In this document: positions 7,175-14,809 of the stretch, one piece after another | Numbering within the stretch: position 1 is the stretch's first letter | Layout of the letters: the number at the start of each line of letters is the position of its first letter | Source: Chloroflexota bacterium | GTDB lineage: Bacteria > Chloroflexota > Dehalococcoidia > E44-bin15 | Length of the DNA: 40,801 nucleotides | Direction of reading: 5' to 3' | Assembly (NCBI GenBank): GCA_030626475.1 | Contig: DAOUOW010000006.1 | Span: 1-40,801, forward strand | The notes under the pieces: model-generated | What the model was told of the DNA's origin: nothing | The model's database searches: none | Seen by the model: only the letters and a program-made list of their open reading frames with translations | Made by a program: the position numbers and the translations under genes

Positions 7175-8512
7175 CTATTCATCATCCCAAAGAGGATTTA
7201 TCACCAGGCCGGTAGGCGTCTTGGGATAGAAATAGGTCGATTTCGGGGGCATCCTGAGCCCGGCATCAGCCACAGCCAGGACACTGGAGATCGGGGCCGG
7301 GGCGAGGAGAAAGGCTAGCTGATAGGCCCCTGAATCTACCCCCGAGATGGCTTCCACCCCGTCACGGGTATATTCCACGTAGCTCTCCTCCTTTTCAGCA
7401 CTATCAATACCCAGCATCCAAGGTAAAATCATCCCATGGAGCAGGCTGACATCCAAATCCTTGACCGGACTGGGCCAGTCAAGCAGCACCGTATCACGCA
7501 AAGTTACCTCGTCCCGGGGCATAAGCAGGCACAGTTGTTGCCCACGCAAGCCATAGAGGCCAAGGATTGTCCCCCTTTCTCTTCTCCTCTCCAGAATATC
7601 GAGCCAGCTTGCCACAGTTTCGCCGGGGGTATTTAGGGGAGGAAGCAGCTCCCCAGAATAGAAATAGGTGCTCAGCCCCTCCTCTAGCCTGGCTGTCCAT
7701 TCCCCATGGAGACCGCGCACCAAGCGGTGGGTGGGAAACATGACCAATTCGGGATCCTCGGCATCGGTGAGGGTCATCATCACGAAATTGAAACCCTCAT
7801 CCCCTTTATAAGCAGAGTGAGCAGAGCGCTGTTCCTTCTGATATGCCAAAGCAGTCTCATAGCGATGGTGTCCATCAGCGATATAGACAGTCTTGTCAGC
7901 GAAGAACTGCGTTACCCGGGCAGTGGTTTTTTCATCGCTTACCACCCAGACATGATAAGCCACCCCGCTGTCATCGACGGCGCTCAAGGCAGGCCTATCA
8001 AGTGGCACCTCCCCAAGGAGCGCCCGAACCCCCCGCCCTTCAGAGCGAAACAGTCCCATTACCGGGCTGAAGTTGGCGCGGCAGGACTGGAGAAGGTGGA
8101 AGCGATCGATGGCAGGGCCTCTCATGGTCATCTCGTGAGGGCGAATTTGACCGTTATTCAATTCCTCGAGTCGGATGCAGGCGATGAGACTAAAGCGACT
8201 TCTGAGCCCATTTTGAAATGGAAAGCAGTGCTCCACAAGATAGAATGCCGGACGTTTCTCCCGGATTAAAATGGAATCTTGGAGCCAACTCTCCATAGTG
8301 GTGGCAGCCCGAGTGTATTGATTGTTCTCAGCAGAGTCAGTAGCTAGCTCTTGTCCGAACTCAAGCCTGATGACATTATACTGGCTCTTGCTGTAATACA
8401 GGCGCTGCTGCTCAAGGGAAATCACATCGTAAGGAGGAGTGATCACAGTGGAAAGATCGCCAATTCGCTCCAGATTATAACGAAGACCGCGAAAGGGTTG
8501 CACATCGGCCAC
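7175..8512 (-). CDS. DUF1015 family protein
   Basis: 445 aa from GTG at 8512, belonging to the DUF1015/COG4198 family. Typical stretches are PFRGLRYNLERIGDLSTVITPPYDVIS, YNVIRLEFGQE, ADGHHRYETALAY and FPTHRLVRGL. The family is widespread in anaerobes and some members have been linked to SAM-dependent or kinase-like roles, but the reaction is not settled, so none is claimed here. The ORF-track start at 8566 cannot be right: it falls inside the spacer of the promoter at 8548-8576. GGAGG with an 8-nt spacer decides GTG 8512. It is first gene of the four-gene operon. Confidence 0.9.
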   Translation of the reverse strand: MADVQPFRGLRYNLERIGDLSTVITPPYDVISLEQQRLYYSKSQYNVIRLEFGQELATDSAENNQYTRAATTMESWLQDSILIREKRPAFYLVEHCFPFQNGLRSRFSLIACIRLEELNNGQIRPHEMTMRGPAIDRFHLLQSCRANFSPVMGLFRSEGRGVRALLGEVPLDRPALSAVDDSGVAYHVWVVSDEKTTARVTQFFADKTVYIADGHHRYETALAYQKEQRSAHSAYKGDEGFNFVMMTLTDAEDPELVMFPTHRLVRGLHGEWTARLEEGLSTYFYSGELLPPLNTPGETVASWLDILERRRERGTILGLYGLRGQQLCLLMPRDEVTLRDTVLLDWPSPVKDLDVSLLHGMILPWMLGIDSAEKEESYVEYTRDGVEAISGVDSGAYQLAFLLAPAPISSVLAVADAGLRMPPKSTYFYPKTPTGLVINPLWDDE

Positions 8513-8547
8513 GAAGTCGCCCTCCGTGAAATGAGGTAAGCAAAAGG

Positions 8548-8576
8548 AGTATAGCAAGACCACCAATAAAGGTCAA
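8548..8576 (-). promoter_or_regulatory. Sigma-70 promoter of the DUF1015-phosphatase-MBL-pncC operon
   Basis: Minus-strand TTGACC (8571-8576), 17-nt spacer, TATACT (8548-8553). The expected transcription start is near 8541, just upstream of the Shine-Dalgarno of GTG 8512. Confidence 0.7.
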
Positions 8577-8610
8577 TGAGCGGAAGCTCACAGGGTTGTG
8601 GTTCGGTGTC

Positions 8611-8639
8611 TTGACTTGGTCCACTATTGTTGGTATCCT
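8611..8639 (+). promoter_or_regulatory. Putative promoter of the tandem flavoprotein genes
   Basis: TTGACT (8611-8616), 17-nt spacer, TATCCT (8634-8639), about 65 nt upstream of ATG 8706 and divergent from the DUF1015 promoter. Confidence 0.5.
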
Positions 8640-8705
8640 TTGCCTCGCCGAGAGCAGCTTTTCAGGAGATAGCTATAATTTTGCCAACGAGAAAGGAGAC
8701 CAAGA

Positions 8706-9743
8706 ATGCAGACAAAAATGACCGAGTTATTGGGAATAGAGTATCCCATTATGCTAGCGGGAATGGCTTACGTGGCGGTACCCAAGCTGGTGGCTGCCGT
8801 TTCCAATGCCGGTGGATTGGGCATGTTGAATCCCGTTATCTATACTCCTGAGGGAGCGAGGGAAGCCATCAGAGAGGTTAGGTCGCTCACCGATAAGCCG
8901 TTCGCGGTAAATATTACGCTTCTTCTTCCCGGAGCTAGGGAGAATGCAGTGGTGGCCCTGGAGGAGAAGGTCCCGGTGATAAATTACTCTTTGGGCAGAG
9001 CCGACTGGATTATTAACGCAGCCCACGAGTACGGCGGTAAGGTTTTGGGTACCATAGTCATGCAGAGACATGCGCGCCGCTCAGAGCTAGACGGAGCTGA
9101 CTTTCTCATCGTCACCGGACATGAGGCAGCAGCGCATGGAGGCGACATTAGTTCACTGGTATTATTACCCCTGGCCCGCACCTGGGTAAATATTCCCATC
9201 ATAGCCGCCGGTGGTTTCTCCGATGGCAAGGGGCTGGCAGCAGCTCTGGCCTTAGGTGCCGAGGGCATATCCATGGGCACCAGATTTATGCTCTCTCAGG
9301 AGAGCCCCACCCATGACGACTTCAAGCAGCTCTGTCTTCAGGCCGCTGCGGAGGATACGATATACTCTGATCGCGTTGACGGTCTGCCTGGCAGGTTCCT
9401 CAAGACTAAGATGGCTGAAATTATGAGTAGGCAGACCATGGTCTCACCTATAAAAGCCCTGTCCGAGGCCAGAGAGATAAGCCGGATGCTAAAGGTCCCG
9501 ATGTGGAAGCTTTTCTTTAGCGGCTTGAAAACAAGGAGCGTTACAGGCTTAGCCAGGCAAGCGGTAGGCACCGGTAGCCTCGAGACGGCTGTAGAGCACG
9601 GTGACGTTGCCCGTGGGATCTTACCTGTGGGGCAGGTTACTGGCATAATCAACGAGCTACCTACTTGTAAGGAAGTGATTGACCTAACCGTTGCCGAAGC
9701 CGAGAAGGTGCTGGAGGAAATGGTGGCAAAACTCCGTTCCTAA
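8706..9743 (+). CDS. Nitronate monooxygenase / FabK-like FMN protein, copy 1
   Basis: 345 aa TIM-barrel flavoprotein of the 2-nitropropane dioxygenase family, which includes nitronate monooxygenases and FabK-type enoyl-ACP reductases. Visible signatures: TELLGIEYPIMLAGM at the start, VSNAGGLGMLNP, DKPFAVNITLLLP, the HEAAAHGGD loop near the active site, and IIAAGGFSDGKGLAAALALGAEGISMGTRFM, which forms the phosphate-binding part of the FMN site. AAAGGAG precedes ATG 8706. The next gene is a paralogue 24 nt downstream, and a third copy lies at 19351. Substrate specificity cannot be decided; oxygen-dependent nitronate oxidation seems unlikely to be the main role if the organism is anaerobic. Confidence 0.87.
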   Translation: MQTKMTELLGIEYPIMLAGMAYVAVPKLVAAVSNAGGLGMLNPVIYTPEGAREAIREVRSLTDKPFAVNITLLLPGARENAVVALEEKVPVINYSLGRADWIINAAHEYGGKVLGTIVMQRHARRSELDGADFLIVTGHEAAAHGGDISSLVLLPLARTWVNIPIIAAGGFSDGKGLAAALALGAEGISMGTRFMLSQESPTHDDFKQLCLQAAAEDTIYSDRVDGLPGRFLKTKMAEIMSRQTMVSPIKALSEAREISRMLKVPMWKLFFSGLKTRSVTGLARQAVGTGSLETAVEHGDVARGILPVGQVTGIINELPTCKEVIDLTVAEAEKVLEEMVAKLRS

Positions 9744-9767
9744 CACCGATACTAAGGGAGGTGCGCT

Positions 9768-10733
9768 ATTTTCAAGACCAGAGTGACGGAATTGCTGGGG
9801 ACTGAGTATCCCCTGATCATGGGCACGATGCAGGCCTTTTCCCGGGCAGAGCTGGTAGCAGCGGCGGCCAACGCTGGAGCCTTCGGTATCATCTCCTCAG
9901 CCACCTTCGATACCAAGGAGGCACTGCGGGAGGAGATCAGAAAGACCAGGAGCCTTACCGATAAGCCCTTCGGAGTGAACATCAACCTTTTCCCCACGTC
10001 GAGGCCGGTAAGCACTGAAGAGTATATCGATGCCGTGATCGAAGAAGGGGTGAGGGTGATCGAAACCTCAGGGCGAAGCCCCGCGCCCCATGCCAAGCAA
10101 ATAAAGAGCGGCGGCGTTGTGTTTATGCATAAGTGCGCCCGGGTGCGCGATGCTCGAACTGCAGAGCGAGTGGGAGCCGACATTGTGGAGATCGTTGGCG
10201 TTGAGTGCGGCGGTCATCCCAGCATGGAGGAGGTTGCCACCCTCGTTCTCCTCCCTCAGACGGTGGATGCAGTGAACATACCCGTGGTCGGGGGAGGTGG
10301 CTTTGGCGATGGCCGCGGATTTATCGCCTGCCTCGTCCTGGGAGCCGAAGGGGTGCTCATGGGCACCCGCTTCATGGTGACCAAGGAGTGTCCCCTGCAT
10401 GACAATTTCAAACAGGCTTTCGTCGAGGCAACGGAAACCGCCACCGTGTTGGCCCAGAGATCCCTCGACGAGCCGTCTCGGGTGCTCCTAAATGAGACCG
10501 TGGAGAAGGTCCTGGAGATGGAGAAGAGGGGGACTACCCTTGACGAGCTCATGCCCTTCATCTCAGGCACAGTGGGCCGCGAGGCGATGGAAAAAGGCGA
10601 CGTTAGCACTGGGATGATGTCTTGCGGACAAGTGGTGGGGCTGATCCACGATGTGCCCACGGTGAAGGAGGTAGTGGACAGGATCATCAGCGAGGCTAAG
10701 GAGATCATGGATCGCCTGTGCCGTCTTGGCTGA
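9768..10733 (+). CDS. Nitronate monooxygenase / FabK-like FMN protein, copy 2, probable ATT start
   Basis: 321 aa if translation starts at ATT 9768. The ORF track begins at GTG 9783, 21 nt beyond the GGGAGG Shine-Dalgarno (9756-9761), which is too far. ATT 9768 lies 6 nt after it and adds FKTR before VTELLGTEYP, matching copy 3 (QWKTRVTELLGCEYP). Family motifs: NAGAFGIISS, DKPFGVNINLFP, VECGGHPSMEE in place of the usual HGG loop, and VVGGGGFGDGRGFIACLVLGAEGVLMGTRFM for FMN phosphate. It follows copy 1 by 24 nt and is presumably co-transcribed. The physiological substrate is unknown. Confidence 0.82.
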   Translation: MFKTRVTELLGTEYPLIMGTMQAFSRAELVAAAANAGAFGIISSATFDTKEALREEIRKTRSLTDKPFGVNINLFPTSRPVSTEEYIDAVIEEGVRVIETSGRSPAPHAKQIKSGGVVFMHKCARVRDARTAERVGADIVEIVGVECGGHPSMEEVATLVLLPQTVDAVNIPVVGGGGFGDGRGFIACLVLGAEGVLMGTRFMVTKECPLHDNFKQAFVEATETATVLAQRSLDEPSRVLLNETVEKVLEMEKRGTTLDELMPFISGTVGREAMEKGDVSTGMMSCGQVVGLIHDVPTVKEVVDRIISEAKEIMDRLCRLG

Positions 10734-10983
10734 GCAATAAGGTCATCACCTCATCACCGCCATAAATAGCATCCCCCTTGACAGCGTGGGGCGCAATCGA
10801 GCCGCTTCACTGTTGATCATGCCACGCGCAGTAGCCCACCTGTAACACCGGGCGTAGGACTAAACTACCATCGTATTTGGTTCCAAAGTACCATTGCCCT
10901 GGCGAAAAGCATGAGCTAAAATCAGAAACAGGATGATCTCGCACTAATCCCAGCCATCTGTCTGAAAGTTAGGAGCGGAGCAC

Positions 10984-11082
10984 ATGTCTAAAGGTGGTAG
11001 CGAGCAGAATATGAGGGACAAGGCATTAACCAGCGTAACTACTATTTCGGTTACAAAATTAGATAATATTGAACGGTATTGA
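10984..11082 (+). CDS. Candidate 32-aa small ORF upstream of pilT
   Basis: Too short for the ORF track. ATG 10984 is preceded by AGGAGCGGAG, and the frame runs 32 codons (MSKGGSEQNMRDKALTSVTT and so on) to TGA at 11080-11082. The stop overlaps the TTGACA -35 box of the pilT promoter. The peptide is polar with no recognisable motif. It could be an upstream peptide coupled to pilT or a chance frame. The rest of the 345-nt gap (10734-10983) shows nothing else I can support. Confidence 0.28.
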   Translation: MSKGGSEQNMRDKALTSVTTISVTKLDNIERY

Positions 11083-11107
11083 CAAAATTTAATAAAAATG
11101 CTACTGT
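11079..11107 (+). promoter_or_regulatory. Sigma-70 promoter of pilT
   Basis: TTGACA (11079-11084), 17-nt spacer, TACTGT (11102-11107). The TTG of this -35 box is what the ORF track took as the pilT start codon. The expected transcript start near 11114 leaves a leader of about 16 nt before ATG 11130. Confidence 0.55.
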
Positions 11108-11129
11108 GGCTACTGGTGGGGTTAACGGC

Positions 11130-12194
11130 ATGAATATCATTGAGACGCTTAAACTTTTAGTAGAGTCCGGTGCTTCAGACCTTCACTTAAACGCTTTGAG
11201 CCCTCCGGTGCTGCGCATCGATGGCGACCTGGGGACCCGGAACAGTATGGAACCGCTTACCGCCGAAGATGTAACCCAGGTCTTTATCGATATCACCTCT
11301 GAGGAACAGAGGGAGATTTTCGCCCGTGAACTGGAGCTGGACTTCGCCATCGCTATCCACCAAGTTGGGCGCTTCCGAGTCAACGCCTCCGTACAAAAGG
11401 GCACCGTGAGCCTCGCCTTCCGCATCGTTCGCACTAAAATCCCGACCGTCGATGAGCTTGTACTGCCAGAGATATGCAAAGACCTAGCCCTTAGGAACCA
11501 CGGTCTGGTTTTAGTCACCGGTCCCGCCGGCAGTGGCAAGTCCACCACCTTGGCCGCCATGATCGAGCATCTTAATACTACGAGACGGCGGCGCGTTATC
11601 ACCATCGAGGACCCGGTAGAGTTTATGCATGAGAATAAAGAATGCTTCATCTCACAACGAGAAGTAGGCACAGATACCAGGTCATTCACTAATGCCCTAA
11701 AGCATGCCCTGCGTCAAGACCCTGATGTCATCCTGGTCGGAGAGATGCGAGATCTGGACACCATTGCCACCGCTCTCACTGCGGCCGAAACAGGGCACCT
11801 CATCCTCACCACCCTCCATACGCCCAGTGCCCCTCTGGCCATCGACCGCATGATCGACGTCTTCCCCCCTTACCAGCAGCAACAGGCACGAATCCAGCTC
11901 TCCACCACCCTCCAGGGAGTGATATATCAAACATTGATCCCCAAGGCTAATGGTGACGGACGCATCGTCGCCGTGGAAGTGATGATTGCCAACGACGCCA
12001 TCAGGAACCTTATCCGAGAAGGAAAGACCCCCCAGATGTTAAATGTGATGCAAACAGGGGCCCAAGCCGGGATGCAGACCCTGGACCACACCCTCATCGA
12101 TCTTTATCGCCGCGGGCTCATCACCCTCGATGATGCCATATACCGCTCTCGGGACCCAGAGGTGGCAAAGAGGACTATCTACCGCTTTAGCTGA
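11130..12194 (+). CDS. pilT: Type IV pilus retraction ATPase PilT family
   Basis: 354 aa from ATG 11130, giving the usual PilT opening (MNIIETLKLLVESGASDLHL); the longer TTG frame runs over the promoter. Walker A GPAGSGKST is at residues 131-139, the Asp box region at DPVEF, Walker B as DVILVGEMRDLDT near 199-211, the His box as HLILTTLHT near 223-231, and the PilT-specific AIRNLIREGK near the C-terminus. It is a cytoplasmic hexameric ATPase expected to drive pilus retraction or related secretion. No other pilus gene lies in the window, so its partners must be elsewhere. Two surface lipoproteins follow on the same strand. Confidence 0.92.
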   Translation: MNIIETLKLLVESGASDLHLNALSPPVLRIDGDLGTRNSMEPLTAEDVTQVFIDITSEEQREIFARELELDFAIAIHQVGRFRVNASVQKGTVSLAFRIVRTKIPTVDELVLPEICKDLALRNHGLVLVTGPAGSGKSTTLAAMIEHLNTTRRRRVITIEDPVEFMHENKECFISQREVGTDTRSFTNALKHALRQDPDVILVGEMRDLDTIATALTAAETGHLILTTLHTPSAPLAIDRMIDVFPPYQQQQARIQLSTTLQGVIYQTLIPKANGDGRIVAVEVMIANDAIRNLIREGKTPQMLNVMQTGAQAGMQTLDHTLIDLYRRGLITLDDAIYRSRDPEVAKRTIYRFS

Positions 12195-12220
12195 CAGGCC
12201 AATATCCCCACCATCCATTG

Positions 12221-12249
12221 TTGCATCTGAGCTTGCCGCGGAGTAAAAT
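12221..12249 (+). promoter_or_regulatory. Promoter of propeller lipoprotein 1, possibly giving a leaderless transcript
   Basis: TTGCAT (12221-12226), 17-nt spacer, TAAAAT (12244-12249). A start 7-8 nt after the -10 box would coincide with the ATG at 12257, where no convincing Shine-Dalgarno is seen. Confidence 0.45.
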
Positions 12250-12256
12250 AGGCCCA

Positions 12257-13225
12257 ATGAGGCGCGCTCTACTTCTTCTGCTCATCATCGTGGTCCTCGC
12301 TACTCCCTTCTCTGGCTGTGGTAGAGAGGGATCGCCTACGCCCACCCCTACCCCAAGCCCCTCACCAACACCTTCGCCCACCGCTGAGCCCACCCTCACC
12401 TTCAACGTCGGCGATGGTCCGCGGGGCATCTGCTTCGATGGGGAAAATATCTGGGTGGCTAACAGTCATGAGGGCACCGTGACCAAGCTCAGGGCCAGCG
12501 ATGGCGAGATCCTGGGCACCTTCGATGTCGATGAGGGTTCCCGTCGCCTGTGCTTCGATGGGGAGAATATCTGGGTGGCAAACTATGAGGGCGACAGCGC
12601 GAGCAAGCTCAGGGCCAGCGATGGTGAGGTCCTGGCTACCTTTCACATGGGCACCCGTCCCCGTGGTATCTGCTTCGATGGGACCTCCATCTGGGTGACA
12701 AGCCACGGAGGTTGTTCGGTAACCAAGCTCAGGCCCAGCGATGGCCAAGTCCTGGGCCGCTTCCTCGTCGGCCGTTATCCCCAGGGCGTTTGCTTCGATG
12801 GGGAAAACATCTGGGTGGCGAATGTCGGCGGCCTCAGCGTGACCAAGCTAAGACCCAGCGATGGTGAGGTCTTGGGCACCTTCGATGTCGGCAAAAGCCC
12901 CAGGTTCCTCACCTTTGACGGGGAAAATATCTGGGTCACAGACACCGATAGCGGCAGTGTATTCAAGCTCAGGGCTAGTGATGGCGAAATCCTGGGCAAC
13001 TTTAGCGGCGGCAAAGCTCCGTATGACATCTGCTTTGATGGGGAAAATATCTGGGTGTCAGACCTCAGTCAGCATTATGTGCACAAGCTCAGCACCAGCG
13101 ATGGCGAAATCCTAGAAAGTTACGAAGTCGGCGGTGCTCCTTTTGGCATCTGCTGCGATGGAGAAAATATCTGGGCGACTAACTATGTCTATGACACCAT
13201 CACCAAGCTATATCCTGAAAGGTAG
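12257..13225 (+). CDS. Lipoprotein with seven 40-aa beta-propeller repeats, copy 1
   Basis: 322 aa from ATG 12257; the 13 extra residues in the ORF track lie across the promoter. A signal peptide (MRRALLLLLIIVVLATPFSGC) ends in lipobox FSGC, followed by a 25-residue Pro/Thr/Ser linker. The rest is seven repeats of 40 residues with consensus F.VG..P.GICFDGENIWVAN....TVTKLRASDGEILGT. This is the pattern of a seven-bladed propeller of the NHL/YVTN/Vgb-like type, and the repeat number fits one closed ring. Most repeats carry a Cys before FDG (the fifth has Thr). Probably an extracellular binding scaffold or sensor; no catalytic motif is seen. Its paralogue starts 9 nt after its stop. Confidence 0.85.
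   Translation: MRRALLLLLIIVVLATPFSGCGREGSPTPTPTPSPSPTPSPTAEPTLTFNVGDGPRGICFDGENIWVANSHEGTVTKLRASDGEILGTFDVDEGSRRLCFDGENIWVANYEGDSASKLRASDGEVLATFHMGTRPRGICFDGTSIWVTSHGGCSVTKLRPSDGQVLGRFLVGRYPQGVCFDGENIWVANVGGLSVTKLRPSDGEVLGTFDVGKSPRFLTFDGENIWVTDTDSGSVFKLRASDGEILGNFSGGKAPYDICFDGENIWVSDLSQHYVHKLSTSDGEILESYEVGGAPFGICCDGENIWATNYVYDTITKLYPER
12401..13225 (+). repeat. Seven in-frame 120-bp coding repeats, propeller gene 1
   Basis: The units begin at TTCAACGTCG (12401) and recur every 120 bp. The core tgcttcgatggggaaaatat is almost unchanged at DNA level in most units, which indicates recent expansion or gene conversion. Confidence 0.85.
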
Positions 13226-13234
13226 TTTGGTAAC

Positions 13235-14152
13235 ATGAGGTTAGCTTTATACTTTTTGCTGGCGATGGTGGTCCTCCTTATCTTCCTCTCTGGGTGCGCC
13301 ACTTCTCAGCCTCAAGTCCAAAACTTCAGCGCTGGGGACGGGCCTTGGGGTATCTGCTTCGATGGGGAGAATATCTGGGCGGCTAACTATTGGAGCGACA
13401 CCGTAACCAAGATTAGCGCCAGCGATGGCCAAATTCTGGATAGCATCAGCGTGGGCAGAGCTCCCCGTGAAGTCTGCTTCGATGGGGAAAACATCTGGGT
13501 GTCGAAGCACCTGACCGATACCGTGACCAAGCTCAGAGCCAGTGATGGCGAGATCCTGGGCACCTTCGATGTCGGTCATTACCCCGGGTGTATCTGCTTC
13601 GATGGGGAGAATATTTGGGTGGTAAACCACGGAGACAACAACGTGGCCAAGCTTAGAGCCAGCGATGGTGAGGTCTTGGGCACCTTCGATGTCGGCAGTG
13701 CACCCGAGGGCATATACTGCGATGGGCAATACATCTGGGTGGCAAATTGTGCCGATGACACCATCATCAAGCTGAGGCCCACCGATGGCGAAATCCTGGC
13801 CACCTTTAACCTGGGCAAATATACTTCCCCGTTTAAACTCTGCTTTGACGACGAAAACAATATCTGGGTAACAAACGCTGGCAGGGACACCGTGACCAAG
13901 CTCAGGGCCAGCGATGGCGAGATCCTGGGCATCTTTGCCGTGGGCGATGCCCCCCATGGCGTCTGCTTTGATGGAGAGAATATCTGGGTGGTAAATGACT
14001 GGAGCGATGACGTGACCAAGCTCAGGGCCAGCGATGGCCTGGTCCTAGACACCTTCGCAGTCGAAGATTATCCCCAGAGTGTATGCTTTGATGGGCAATA
14101 CATCTGGGTGACAAATGCCTGGGGCGACAGCGTAGCCAAGATTCACCCCTGA
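13235..14152 (+). CDS. Lipoprotein with seven beta-propeller repeats, copy 2
   Basis: 305 aa paralogue of the preceding gene. The signal peptide MRLALYFLLAMVVLLIFLSGC has lipobox LSGC; the linker to the propeller is only about 9 residues (ATSQPQVQN), much shorter than in copy 1. Seven repeats of about 40 residues follow, again FDGENIWV.N....TVTKLRASDGEILGT; the fifth unit has a two-residue insertion (CFDDENNIWV) and the fourth reads IYCDGQYIW. It begins 9 nt after copy 1 and is presumably co-transcribed. Cell-surface location is inferred from the lipobox; ligand unknown. A virginiamycin-B-lyase-like fold is possible, but no lyase residues could be identified. Confidence 0.85.
   Translation: MRLALYFLLAMVVLLIFLSGCATSQPQVQNFSAGDGPWGICFDGENIWAANYWSDTVTKISASDGQILDSISVGRAPREVCFDGENIWVSKHLTDTVTKLRASDGEILGTFDVGHYPGCICFDGENIWVVNHGDNNVAKLRASDGEVLGTFDVGSAPEGIYCDGQYIWVANCADDTIIKLRPTDGEILATFNLGKYTSPFKLCFDDENNIWVTNAGRDTVTKLRASDGEILGIFAVGDAPHGVCFDGENIWVVNDWSDDVTKLRASDGLVLDTFAVEDYPQSVCFDGQYIWVTNAWGDSVAKIHP
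13325..14149 (+). repeat. Seven in-frame coding repeats, propeller gene 2
   Basis: These are 120-bp units (the fifth 126 bp) homologous to the array in the preceding gene. The same DNA cores (gaccaagctcagggccagcgatgg and variants) occur in both genes. Confidence 0.82.
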
Positions 14153-14201
14153 AGCTGAAAGCGGGGCTGCCTCATACCCAGTCCAGCCTTACTATGGTAT
14201 A

Positions 14202-14210
14202 TGGTATAAT
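14202..14210 (+). promoter_or_regulatory. Extended -10 promoter of the NuoEF/FdhA-like operon
   Basis: TGGTATAAT is an extended -10 element (TGn plus consensus TATAAT at 14205-14210). No good -35 box is seen, as is usual for this class. The predicted start is near 14217. Confidence 0.45.
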
Positions 14211-14257
14211 GAATATGGAATTTGGGCACTCTTGCCGGTGAAGGCTATTTCCCTAAT

Positions 14258-14806
14258 ATGACCAAGAAGCGACCCTCAAGAAAACAAAACGTGAGGCCAG
14301 ATGCATCGGTAGCCAAGGAAGCAGAACAGATAAAAGTGCACACCCTGGACATACTGAGAGCATACCATGGGGAAAGGAGAAATCTTATCCCCATTTTGCA
14401 AGATATCCAAGCTAAGTTTGGTTACCTGCCCCGGGAGGCAATCAAGCAGGTAGCCAAATCGATGCGGATCAGGGAATTAGAGGTTTTCGGCGTTGCCAGC
14501 TTCTATAACCAATTCCGCCTCAACCCACCGGGAAAGCACCCGGTTAAGGTCTGCCTGGGAACTGCCTGCCACATAAAAGGGGGGAGAATAATTCTCGAGG
14601 CCTGGGAAAGGCGATTGGGCATCAAAGTGGGAGAAACAACCACAGACCGCGAGTTCAGCCTAGAGCGGGTGGCCTGTGTTGGCTGTTGCGCCATGGCCCC
14701 AGTGAGCGTGGTAGAAGAGAAGATCGAGGGCAAGGTATCGCCGACAAGGGTTGACGGCATTCTACTATCCTTCGAGCTTGAGAAAGAAAAGGGTACGGAT
14801 AAATAG
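14258..14806 (+). CDS. nuoE: NuoE/HydA-gamma-like [2Fe-2S] thioredoxin-fold subunit
   Basis: 182 aa from ATG 14258; an upstream in-frame TTG at 14222 (ORF track) would begin only about 5 nt after the predicted transcript start. The protein has the helical N-terminal part typical of the 24-kDa subunit (LIPILQDIQAKFGYLPREAIKQVAKSM..) and a thioredoxin-like domain. Its four [2Fe-2S] ligands are in VCLGTACHIKG (CxxxxC) and ACVGCCAMAP (CxxxC). Such subunits partner NuoF-type flavoproteins in complex I, bifurcating hydrogenases and NAD-linked formate dehydrogenases. The neighbouring genes and absence of membrane Nuo genes indicate a soluble complex. The NuoF-like gene starts 3 nt after its stop. 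Confidence 0.87.
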   Translation: MTKKRPSRKQNVRPDASVAKEAEQIKVHTLDILRAYHGERRNLIPILQDIQAKFGYLPREAIKQVAKSMRIRELEVFGVASFYNQFRLNPPGKHPVKVCLGTACHIKGGRIILEAWERRLGIKVGETTTDREFSLERVACVGCCAMAPVSVVEEKIEGKVSPTRVDGILLSFELEKEKGTDK

Positions 14807-14809
14807 CAA

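Noticed and set aside
7706-8269. 187-aa plus-strand ORF
   Set aside because: Antisense to DUF1015, which has family motifs, an SD and a promoter.
13247-13957. 236-aa minus-strand ORF
   Set aside because: It mirrors the propeller repeats on the opposite strand; no SD or family likeness, so it is a shadow ORF.
12401-14149. Regular 120-bp DNA repeats that might suggest a CRISPR-like or satellite array
   Set aside because: They stay in frame in two lipoprotein genes, vary mainly at positions expected in propeller loops, and have no spacer pattern.
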